A stretch of DNA of 5,326 nucleotides, taken from contig JAICIL010000306.1 of assembly GCA_025924435.1 (NCBI GenBank), forward strand, positions 1-5,326, written 5' to 3'. Positions 1 to 4,955 of this stretch are shown piece after piece; position 1 is the stretch's first letter; every line of letters begins with the position of its first letter. The notes under the pieces were generated by a model. The model was not told the origin of the DNA, ran no database searches, and was given only the letters and a program-made list of their open reading frames with translations. The DNA comes from Chloroflexia bacterium. GTDB lineage: Bacteria; Chloroflexota; Chloroflexia; Thermomicrobiales; JALYUS01. The position numbers were made by a program, and so were the translations under genes.

Positions 1-1
1 C

Positions 2-1339
2 CTCGTGCCGAATTGGTCGCCGGGCGGGGCGCGCCGCCTCTGGTGCCAGTGGCCGCACTACGACATGCCGTGGGACGAACTGGCGGTCGTCGTCGCGGAC
101 GCGGAGGGAAACAATCCACGGGTCGTCGCGGGCGGCAACCGGGTGACGAACAACTACCCGGCCTGGTCGCCGGACGGGCGGCGCATCGCCTTCATCTCCG
201 ACCGGGACGGCGACTTCGGCAATCTCTGGGTGATGGACGCGGACGGCGGCGGCGCGGAACGGCTCGTCCACGAATCCAATCAGCACGCCTCGCCCGCTTG
301 GTCGCCGGACGGGCGGCGCATCGCCTACACGCGCAACGACGACGGCGAAGTCCAGGTCTATCTCTGGGAGAACGGTAACACGCGCCAACTCACGTCGTCG
401 CCCGGCGTCCACGACAGCGTCGCGTGGCTGGACGCGGACCACCTCGTCTACACCTTCAGCAGCCCGGTCCTGCCCGCCGACATCTACGTCCACGCGGCGG
501 ACGGCTCCACGCGGCAGCCGCTGACGCAGAGCGCGACGGGCGGCATCCTCGGCGGCGACCTCATCATGCCGGAGCATGTCCGGTGGACGAGCCGCGACGG
601 ATTGGAAATTCACGGCCAACTGATCACGCCGCGCGAGACCGTCCCCGGCGACCACCCGCTCGTCGTCTCGATCCACGGCGGCCCGGTCGGGCAGACGATG
701 TACAACTGGATGCCGCAGGTGCAGTACATGGCGCAGCGGGGCTGGATCGTGGTGCAGCCGAACTACCGGGGCAGCAAGGGGTATGGCCGCGCCTTCATGG
801 AGAAACTATACGGCGACTGGGGCGGCGGCGACCTCGACGACTACATCACCGGCGCGGAGATGGTGATCGGGCAAGGGCTGGCGAACCCGCGCAAGGTCGT
901 CGCGATGGGCGGCTCGGCGGGCGGCTACAGCACGCTGATCTGCATGACGAAAGCGCCCGATTTCTTCCGCGCCGGGGTTTGCCGCTTCGGCGTCGCGGAC
1001 CTCGCCACCTTCACGGACAAGACGTGGATCTTCGAGCGGCACTACATCGCCAAACTGATGGGCGCGCCGAGCCGCAACAGCGCCCTCTATGTGGACCGCA
1101 GCGCGATCCACCACGTCGCGAATGTCAAGGAACCGATCCTCATCCTGCAAGGCGAGGAGGACATCGTCTGCCATCCGAGCCAGATGAACATGATGGTCGA
1201 AGCCCTCCGCAAGGCGGGCAAAGACGTGGAGTACACCACCTACCCCGGCGAGGGCCACGGCTGGCGCAAAGTCTCCACGATCATTGACGATGCCCACCGC
1301 ACCGACGATTTCCTCATCCGCAAAGTCCTGAACAGGTAG
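2..1339 (+). CDS. S9 family peptidase (prolyl oligopeptidase type), 5'-truncated by window edge
   Basis: Serine peptidase of the alpha/beta-hydrolase fold, expected to cleave short peptides or remove residues from peptide ends. The reading frame is open from base 2, so the true start lies upstream; the GTG at base 5 is only the first possible start in view. Residues below are counted from that GTG. The N-terminal part carries PD40/TolB-like beta-propeller repeats (WSPGG near residue 4, WSPDGRRIA near 54 and 99). From about residue 200 comes the peptidase_S9 domain: the oxyanion-region motif HGGP at 224-227, the nucleophile motif GGSAGGY with Ser304, the acid Asp386 in GEEDIVCHPSQ, and His418 in GEGHGW. 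The triad is complete and correctly spaced, so the enzyme is probably active. The order propeller then hydrolase matches acylaminoacyl-peptidase/dipeptidyl-peptidase-like members; the exact subfamily and substrate cannot be read. No signal peptide can be judged because the N-terminus is missing. Confidence 0.95.
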   Translation, partial: LVPNWSPGGARRLWCQWPHYDMPWDELAVVVADAEGNNPRVVAGGNRVTNNYPAWSPDGRRIAFISDRDGDFGNLWVMDADGGGAERLVHESNQHASPAWSPDGRRIAYTRNDDGEVQVYLWENGNTRQLTSSPGVHDSVAWLDADHLVYTFSSPVLPADIYVHAADGSTRQPLTQSATGGILGGDLIMPEHVRWTSRDGLEIHGQLITPRETVPGDHPLVVSIHGGPVGQTMYNWMPQVQYMAQRGWIVVQPNYRGSKGYGRAFMEKLYGDWGGGDLDDYITGAEMVIGQGLANPRKVVAMGGSAGGYSTLICMTKAPDFFRAGVCRFGVADLATFTDKTWIFERHYIAKLMGAPSRNSALYVDRSAIHHVANVKEPILILQGEEDIVCHPSQMNMMVEALRKAGKDVEYTTYPGEGHGWRKVSTIIDDAHRTDDFLIRKVLNR

Positions 1340-1353
1340 GTCGAAAGCAAATG

Positions 1354-1451
1354 AACCGCAGAGACGCAGAGGACGCAGAGGAACACGGAGAAGAGAAAGA
1401 AATTCTTGTCTCCCTCTCTTCCCCCTCTGCGTCCTCTGCGTCTCCGCGGTT
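1354..1451. repeat. Long inverted repeat, 28-nt arms (CGCAGAGGACGCAGAGG type)
   Basis: The left arm, 1354-1381, and the right arm, 1424-1451, are reverse complements at 27 of 28 positions; the one mismatch is A1359 against the G opposite it. The 42-nt middle contains further weak complementarity (GAGAAGAG around 1388 against CTCTCTTC around 1414). Each arm also has an internal near-tandem unit, GACGCAGAG/GGACGCAGAG. It begins 14 bases after the S9 peptidase stop and ends 18 bases before the regulator start codon, so it occupies most of the 130-base gap. It could fold in RNA and act as a terminator or 3'-end stabiliser for the peptidase mRNA, but there is no T tract. Sequences of this type are, from general knowledge, dispersed in many unrelated bacterial genomes; origin and function are not shown here. 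Confidence 0.85.
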
Positions 1452-1469
1452 CTCCCCGGTTTGCCCGCG

Positions 1470-2429
1470 ATGAATAGGACGGATCGGCTGCTGGCGATTG
1501 TGCTGGAGTTGCAGCGGGCGGGGAAGCGGCGCGCGGCGGACCTGGCCGCGACATTCGAGACGAGCGTGCGGACGATCTACCGGGACATGGAAGCATTGAG
1601 CGAGGCGGGCGTGCCGGTTGTTGCGGTGCCGGGGCGGGGGTACGCGCTGATAGCGGGGTATTTCCTGCCGCCGCTCTCCTTCCGCACGGACGAGGCGACG
1701 ATGCTCCTCCTCGGCAGCGACGTGATGGCGCAGCAGTTCGACGCGCAGTACCGCGCGGCGGCGCGGTCGGCGGCGGCGAAGATCGAGGGCGTGCTGCCGG
1801 AGGCGTTGCGGGGCGAGGTGCGCTCGTTGCAGGAGAGCATCCGCTTCTTCGCGCCCGGCGACCCGGCGGAGCAGGAGCGGTTGCAGATATTGCGCCGCGC
1901 GATCCTCGACCGCCGCACCGTCCGTTTCCGCTACACCGCCCGCAATCCGAGCGAAGCCCACCCACCCGCCACGCGGGAGGTGGACCCGTACGCCCTCGCG
2001 CATATCGCCGGATCGTGGCACCTGACCGGGCACGATCACCTGCGTCGGGCGATGCGCAACTTCCGCCTCGACCGGATGGATGCCATCGCGATCACCGACC
2101 GCGCCTTCCGCCGCCCGGAGCGGCTCGCCTTCGGCCCGCGCACGGACGACCGCACGACCACCATCCGTGCGCTCTTCGATGCCGATACCGCCCGCTGGGT
2201 GCGCGAGGCGCGCTCGTACTTCACGGTCGCGGAGGAGGAGGCGCCGGACGGGCTACTCGTCACGCTCGCCGTGCGCGACGCGCGGGATGTGCTGCAATGG
2301 TTGCTCGGCTGGGGGAGCCATGTGCGCGTGCTCGAACCGGAATCGCTACGGCGGCTGATCGCGGACGAAGCGGCGGCGATGGCGCGCAATCACGCCGGAT
2401 GCACCACCGAAGGCGAGGAACAGGGGTAG
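1470..2429 (+). CDS. YafY-family HTH/WYL-domain transcriptional regulator
   Basis: DNA-binding regulator of 319 residues, a normal length for the YafY type. Residues 5-55 form the N-terminal HTH_11 winged helix, with the recognition region TSVRTIYRDMEAL at 31-43 and the wing VPVVAVPGRGYAL. Residues about 135-215 form the WYL domain: RFRY at 152-155, then DPYALAHIAGSWHLTGHD at 172-189, then the basic strand NFRLDRM. A C-terminal WCX-like segment follows (TLAVRDARDVLQWLLGWGSHVRVLEP, 265-290). The signature WYL triplet is WHL here (183-185). WYL domains are thought to bind a ligand or nucleic acid that controls DNA binding. I chose ATG 1470 because MNRTDRLLAIVLEL is the usual family beginning; an in-frame TTG at 1461 would add three residues. 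No clear Shine-Dalgarno precedes it, and the upstream repeat ends 18 bases before it. The next genes on the same strand (VOC and NTF2-like) are plausible targets, by position only. Confidence 0.93.
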   Translation: MNRTDRLLAIVLELQRAGKRRAADLAATFETSVRTIYRDMEALSEAGVPVVAVPGRGYALIAGYFLPPLSFRTDEATMLLLGSDVMAQQFDAQYRAAARSAAAKIEGVLPEALRGEVRSLQESIRFFAPGDPAEQERLQILRRAILDRRTVRFRYTARNPSEAHPPATREVDPYALAHIAGSWHLTGHDHLRRAMRNFRLDRMDAIAITDRAFRRPERLAFGPRTDDRTTTIRALFDADTARWVREARSYFTVAEEEAPDGLLVTLAVRDARDVLQWLLGWGSHVRVLEPESLRRLIADEAAAMARNHAGCTTEGEEQG

Positions 2430-2430
2430 G

Positions 2431-2471
2431 AGCAGGCAGTAGCCTGCGATACAACCATGCCTCTGCCTGCT
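2431..2471. repeat. Small inverted repeat after the WYL regulator, possible weak terminator
   Basis: AGCAGGCAG at 2431-2439 is perfectly complementary to CTGCCTGCT at 2463-2471. A competing shorter hairpin also exists: GCAGGC 2432-2437, loop AGTA, GCCTGC 2442-2447. It starts directly after the stop codon at 2429. No T run follows, so classical intrinsic termination is uncertain; mRNA end protection is an alternative. Confidence 0.4.
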
Positions 2472-2492
2472 ATCACCAAATCCCGCAACCGC

Positions 2493-2530
2493 TTTTTCGC
2501 TTCCCTTTCGCTACTGACATAATGGTGTCA
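2493..2530 (+). promoter_or_regulatory. Possible promoter with overlapping palindrome upstream of the VOC gene
   Basis: CATAAT at 2518-2523 matches five of six bases of the sigma70 -10 consensus. The -35 region is poor (a T-rich stretch at 2493-2498), so the promoter would be weak or need an activator. A palindrome TGACAtaatggTGTCA, 2515-2530, with 5-base perfect arms lies directly over the -10. That is the geometry of an operator for a dimeric regulator; the upstream WYL protein is a candidate by neighbourhood only. The palindrome is seen directly; the promoter call is tentative. Confidence 0.35.
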
Positions 2531-2558
2531 CGTCGAAGGTTTAAGGTGGTTCCAGACA

Positions 2559-2590
2559 GGCAATCGCGGGATTGCCATCCCGACAGGAGG
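2559..2590 (+). promoter_or_regulatory. Two mutually exclusive hairpins next to the VOC ribosome binding site
   Basis: Hairpin A is GGCAATCgcggGATTGCC, 2559-2576, a perfect 7-bp stem with a 4-base loop. Hairpin B is CGGGATtgccATCCCG, 2567-2582, a perfect 6-bp stem with a 4-base loop. They share bases 2567-2576 and cannot form together. Two bases after hairpin B begins a strong Shine-Dalgarno, AGGAGG at 2585-2590, seven bases before the ATG at 2598. The ribosome binding site itself is confident and fixes the VOC start. Whether the hairpins regulate translation, or are instead a DNA operator, cannot be told from sequence alone. Confidence 0.55.
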
Positions 2591-2597
2591 TACCACG

Positions 2598-2948
2598 ATG
2601 ACAACGACGGCCACCGCCCCGACGCTCTCGTTCGCCGTGCTCTATGTGGACGACGTGGACGCCTCGTGCCGCTACCTTGCGGAGCAACTCGGCCTCCCCT
2701 CCTTCGCGGATCGGGGCGGGCCGGACTTCCGCTGGTTCGCGGCGGGGCCGGGCGGCATTGAGTTCGGCCTCATCCCGGCAGGCGAGGACACGCCGAAGGC
2801 GGGCACGGTCCAGCTCTACTTCTACACCGAGGGCTTGGAGGCCCCGCGCGAGGCCCAGCGCGCTCGCGGCGTGGACGCCGGACCGATCCAGCACCCGCCC
2901 TTCGGCGACATCTTCGATGTCCCCTCCCCCATGGCGAGCCGCCGCTGA
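2598..2948 (+). CDS. VOC (glyoxalase/bleomycin-resistance fold) family protein, C-terminus apparently frameshifted
   Basis: Small protein of the vicinal oxygen chelate superfamily, 116 residues as read. The beta-alpha-beta-beta-beta units are recognisable: LSFAVLYVDDVDASCRYLAEQLGL at 10-33, FRWFAAGPGGIEFGLIPA at 44-61, VQLYFYTEGLEAPREAQRARGV at 71-92, and HPPFGDIFDVPSP at 99-111. The start is well supported by AGGAGG seven bases before ATG 2598. The reading frame ends with MASRR, unlike the family, whose members usually end with a strand such as DPxGNPLTLM. One extra C in the C run at 2926-2930 would give PSPHGEPPLTMMRPA and a stop at 2966-2968, a protein of 123 residues with a proper family ending. 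The first metal-ligand position of glyoxalase I (His in the first strand) is Phe12, so a classical metal site is doubtful. Function could be a non-metal binding or resistance protein rather than an enzyme; the substrate is unknown. The NTF2-like gene follows 67 bases on, probably in one transcript. Confidence 0.88.
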   Translation: MTTTATAPTLSFAVLYVDDVDASCRYLAEQLGLPSFADRGGPDFRWFAAGPGGIEFGLIPAGEDTPKAGTVQLYFYTEGLEAPREAQRARGVDAGPIQHPPFGDIFDVPSPMASRR

Positions 2949-3015
2949 CGATGATGCGTCCCGCGTAGGGGAAGAATTCCCCACCCGCACGGCTACCGAT
3001 GAGAAAGGAAACGCT

Positions 3016-3375
3016 GTGACGATGCAGAATGCTCGAGATGTCGTGGATCACTACTTCACCGCCTTGCGAGCGAAGGATTTCACCGCCATGCGCCCCATGC
3101 TGCACGACGACGTGACCTTCAAGGGGGCCTTGGGGACCACCGCTGGCGTCGAGGAGTACGTGAGCGGGTTGCAGGGCATGATGGCGGCCATGACGCGCAT
3201 CGAGCGCCGGGTGATATTCGCCGAGGGCGAGGATGTGTGCCAGGTCTACGACCTCACCCTCGCGGAGCCGCCCGTCACCCTGCCGATCGCGCAATGGCTC
3301 AGGGTGCGCGATGGCCGGATCGCGCAGGTCAACGTCTACTTCGATCCGCGCCCCTTGTTCCCGCCACCGGCGTGA
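3016..3375 (+). CDS. NTF2-like/SnoaL-like domain protein
   Basis: A 119-residue protein filling a single NTF2-like cone fold. Helical start NARDVVDHYFTALRAKDFTAMRPML (5-29), then HDDVTFKGALGTTAGVEEYVSGL (30-52), then strands RRVIFAEGEDVCQVYDLTLAEPPVTLPIAQWLRVRDGRIAQVNVYFDPRPL (64-114). The pattern of a growing deficit of helix and a C-terminal run DGRIAQVNVYFD is typical of SnoaL-like/ketosteroid-isomerase-like proteins of unknown substrate. I chose GTG 3016 because AAAGGA at 3004-3009 lies six bases before it; the in-frame ATG at 3022 would shorten it by two residues and leave 12 bases of spacing. The frame stays open further upstream to 2644, but that part lies within the VOC gene in another frame and has the Ala/Arg/Ser-rich look of a shadow. 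It may be an enzyme or a binding protein; no catalytic residue can be assigned confidently. Probably co-transcribed with the VOC gene and ended by the repeat that follows. Confidence 0.85.
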   Translation: MTMQNARDVVDHYFTALRAKDFTAMRPMLHDDVTFKGALGTTAGVEEYVSGLQGMMAAMTRIERRVIFAEGEDVCQVYDLTLAEPPVTLPIAQWLRVRDGRIAQVNVYFDPRPLFPPPA

Positions 3376-3377
3376 CA

Positions 3378-3534
3378 AACCTCACCCCCCGGCCCCCTCT
3401 CCTTTGCCTTCGGGCAAAGGAGAGGGGGAGCGAATCTCTGCGTGACCGAGATATTGGGGGAAAGCCACGGCACTCCGCGCGAGTCACCCCTCTCCTTTGC
3501 TGCCAAGCAAAGGAGAGGGGCCGGGGGTGAGGTT
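3378..3534. repeat. Paired-hairpin intergenic repeat element A, likely terminator of the VOC/NTF2 unit
   Basis: The ends form a long inverted repeat: 3378-3407 (AACCTCACC...) against 3507-3534 (...GGTGAGGTT), matching except for two single extra Cs in the left arm. Inside are two perfect hairpins. The first has 16-bp arms, 3393-3408 and 3413-3428, capped by loop TTCG in a C(TTCG)G setting, a very stable RNA tetraloop. The second has 15-bp arms, 3487-3501 and 3506-3520, with loop GCCA. The four arms are copies of one module, CCCCTCTCCTTTGC. The element begins two bases after the NTF2-like stop. No target-site duplication, T tract or coding content is seen. Related strings are, as far as I recall, abundant between genes in Chloroflexota. 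Confidence 0.85.
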
Positions 3535-3550
3535 CCCCGCGCCTCGGCGC

Positions 3551-3579
3551 TTGAAAGTGCCGCGCGCCGCGCCTATCAT
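3551..3579 (+). promoter_or_regulatory. Sigma70-type promoter upstream of the small membrane protein
   Basis: TTGAAA at 3551-3556 and TATCAT at 3574-3579 each match five of six consensus bases and are separated by exactly 17 bases. Transcription would begin near 3586, giving a leader of about 38 bases before ATG 3624. It is the best-formed promoter in the window and sits just beyond the repeat element that closes the previous unit. Confidence 0.65.
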
Positions 3580-3623
3580 TCCGGGGTGATGTCGTGCGGT
3601 GTACCGGAAGGATTGAAACGCGC

Positions 3624-3821
3624 ATGCGCGGAAGTCGTCAGGCACAATTGCTCCAACTCGGCGGGTGGCTGCTCGTGGTCGTCGGCATGATGCTGCCGAC
3701 GGTCTTCATCGTCGCGGCGCCGCGCTTCCTCATCCTCATGCTGCCGCTCGCGTGCATCCTCCTCGTCCTCGGGTTGGTGCTCGTCTCCGGGCGCTGGCCG
3801 TCCGGGCGGGATGTCGCCTGA
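3624..3821 (+). CDS. Small two-helix membrane protein, function unknown
   Basis: A 65-residue protein: short basic N-terminus MRGSRQAQLLQ, first hydrophobic helix about residues 12-32 (LGGWLLVVVGMMLPTVFIVA), a short turn with PRF, second helix about 35-56 (FLILMLPLACILLVLGLVLV), then a short polar tail SGRWPSGRDVA. This predicts two membrane segments with both ends on the same side, probably cytoplasmic from the positive N-terminus. I chose ATG 3624, which lies 11 bases after GGAAGGA (3606-3612); a GTG at 3594 in frame would add ten residues that do not look membrane-protein-like. A good promoter lies upstream at 3551-3579. The oxidoreductase starts 71 bases later with its own possible promoter. 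I do not recognise a family; no catalytic or ligand motif is visible. Confidence 0.72.
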   Translation: MRGSRQAQLLQLGGWLLVVVGMMLPTVFIVAAPRFLILMLPLACILLVLGLVLVSGRWPSGRDVA

Positions 3822-3822
3822 G

Positions 3823-3850
3823 TTGCGTCCGTCGCGCCGTCTGGTACGAT
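3823..3850 (+). promoter_or_regulatory. Possible extended -10 promoter for the luciferase-like oxidoreductase
   Basis: TACGAT at 3845-3850 is preceded by TGG, giving an extended -10 (TGn). TTGCGT at 3823-3828 lies 16 bases upstream and matches only the TTG of the -35. The site directly follows the stop of the small membrane gene. A stem, TGAcCGCCGC 3849-3859 region against GCGGCGaTCA ending at 3876, overlaps the expected start of transcription. Confidence 0.4.
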
Positions 3851-3892
3851 GACCGCCGCGTTGAGAGCGGCGATCACGAACGGAGGTGGGCA

Positions 3893-4819
3893 ATGGCGGA
3901 TGGCGCGACGGGGCGGCGGATGAAACTGGGCGTGATGCCCTCGCTCGGTGAAGGCTCCTTCGATGGCCGGACACCGCGCTACGCCGATATTCAGGCGATG
4001 GCGCAGACGGCGGAGCGGATCGGCCTCGACTCCTTCTGGCTCGCGGACCACTTGATCTATCGCTATCCGGAGCGTGACGAGAACGGCTGCTGGGAGGTCT
4101 TCACCTTCATGAGCGCCGTCGCGGCGGCCACGTCGCGCATCGCGATTGGCCCGCTCGTCGCCTGCACCTCGTTCCGCAACCCGGCCTTGCTCGCGAAGAT
4201 GGCGGACAGCCTCGACGAGATCAGCGGCGGGCGGTTCATCCTCGGCCTCGGCTGCGGCTGGCACGAGCCGGAGTACGACGCCTTCGGCTACCCCTTCGAT
4301 CACCGCGTCGGGCGATTCGAGGAGGCGATGGCGATCATCGCGCCGCTCCTGCGCGAGGGGCGTGTGGACTTCCACGGCACATACTACGACGCGACGGACA
4401 CCGTCCTCCGGCCGCGCAGTCCGTCGCCGACCGGCCCGAAACTCTGGATCGGCGCGAAAGCGCCCCGGATGCTCGAACTGACCGCGAAGTACGCCGATGC
4501 CTGGAACACCGTCTGGCACATTGACCCGGCGGTCGTGCTGGAGCGGTACGCGCCGCTCAAGGAGGCGTGCGCCGCCGTCGGTCGCGATCTCTCGACGCTG
4601 GAACTGACGGCGGGCACGTTCGTCAGCCTGCCCGAACCGGGCGAGGAAGCGAAAGACGACGGCAAGTCCATCACCGGCACGCCGGAGCAGGTCGCCGAGA
4701 AGTTGCGGGCGTTCGCGGACATCGGCGTCACGCACCTGATCGTCATCCTCCGCCCGTCCACCACGCCCGCCGCCATCGAGCGCTTCGCGCGCGTCGTGGA
4801 GATTCTGGATCGGGGATAA
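3893..4819 (+). CDS. LLM class flavin- or F420-dependent oxidoreductase (luciferase-like)
   Basis: A 308-residue protein of the bacterial luciferase-like TIM-barrel superfamily, which uses FMN or coenzyme F420 in redox reactions on small organic molecules. Visible marks: KLGVMPSLGEG in the first strand (11-21), AERIGLDSFWLADH (40-53), ATSRIAIGPLVACTSFRNPALLAKMADSLDEISGGRFILGLGCGWHEPEY (79-128), RFEEAMAIIAPLLREGRVDFHGTYY (141-165), PKLWIGAKAPRMLELTAKYADAWN (182-205), and a C-terminal GTPEQVAEKLRAFADIGVTHLIV (262-284). The SGGRFILGLGCGWHEPEY run and the PxLWIGA strand are typical of the F420-dependent type, but the cofactor is not proven. ATG 3893 has GGAGG at 3882-3886, six bases before it; a longer open frame upstream to 3665 overlaps the membrane gene and is rejected. 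The substrate is unknown. It stops eight bases before repeat element B. Confidence 0.93.
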   Translation: MADGATGRRMKLGVMPSLGEGSFDGRTPRYADIQAMAQTAERIGLDSFWLADHLIYRYPERDENGCWEVFTFMSAVAAATSRIAIGPLVACTSFRNPALLAKMADSLDEISGGRFILGLGCGWHEPEYDAFGYPFDHRVGRFEEAMAIIAPLLREGRVDFHGTYYDATDTVLRPRSPSPTGPKLWIGAKAPRMLELTAKYADAWNTVWHIDPAVVLERYAPLKEACAAVGRDLSTLELTAGTFVSLPEPGEEAKDDGKSITGTPEQVAEKLRAFADIGVTHLIVILRPSTTPAAIERFARVVEILDRG

Positions 4820-4826
4820 GCGAGAT

Positions 4827-4950
4827 GGCCCCCTCCCCCGGCCCCTCCCCCGTGCGCGGGAGAGGGGACCCTGTTCTCGGCATTGCCAAAAGCGTCCGCA
4901 GCGAGTTCCCCTCTCCCACCGCAGTGGGGGAGGGGCCAAGGGAGGGGGCC
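4827..4950. terminator. Paired-hairpin intergenic element B between convergent genes, likely bidirectional terminator
   Basis: The end arms 4827-4851 and 4926-4950 are reverse complements at 23 of 25 positions. Two inner hairpins are present. The first pairs 4842-4852 with 4857-4867, 10 of 11 positions matching, loop TGCG. The second pairs 4908-4919 with 4924-4935, 11 Watson-Crick pairs and one G-T, loop CGCA. The element fills the gap between the oxidoreductase stop (4819) and the transporter stop on the other strand (4956). Being nearly symmetric, it would fold in transcripts from either side. There is no T tract, so termination is inferred from position and stem strength. It shares its plan and the CCCCTCTCC core with the element at 3378-3534. 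Confidence 0.75.
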
Positions 4951-4955
4951 GTTAC

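Noticed and set aside
424..1297. Shadow frames on both strands within the S9 peptidase gene
   Set aside because: The peptidase frame carries the full catalytic triad and propeller motifs; the other frames show only biased composition.
1240..2039. Two overlapping minus-strand open frames across the 1354-1451 repeat and the regulator
   Set aside because: They consist of repeat-derived FLCVLCVSAV-type sequence plus antisense of the regulator; no start signal or domain.
2010..2761. 248-codon plus-strand frame spanning the end of the regulator, the gap and part of the VOC gene
   Set aside because: It crosses two well-supported genes in a different frame and shows no recognisable domain.
2644..3015. 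Upstream extension of the NTF2-like frame into the VOC gene, suggesting a fusion
   Set aside because: The extension is the out-of-frame reading of the VOC gene (Ser/Arg/Ala-rich); GTG 3016 with AAAGGA explains the start. Restoring the VOC frame leads to a stop at 2966, not into the NTF2-like frame.
3378..3534. Element A as a CRISPR array
   Set aside because: The four modules alternate in orientation and spacing is irregular; there are no equal-length unique spacers or cas genes.
3442..3690. 82-codon plus-strand frame starting in repeat element A
   Set aside because: It translates the hairpin arms (SPLSFAAKQRRGAGG) and then overlaps the small membrane protein; typical repeat-derived false gene.
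3638..4939. Long minus-strand open frame (433 codons) opposite the oxidoreductase
   Set aside because: Arg/Gly/Ala-rich shadow of a GC-rich gene; the plus strand has clear luciferase-like motifs, a ribosome binding site and correct length.
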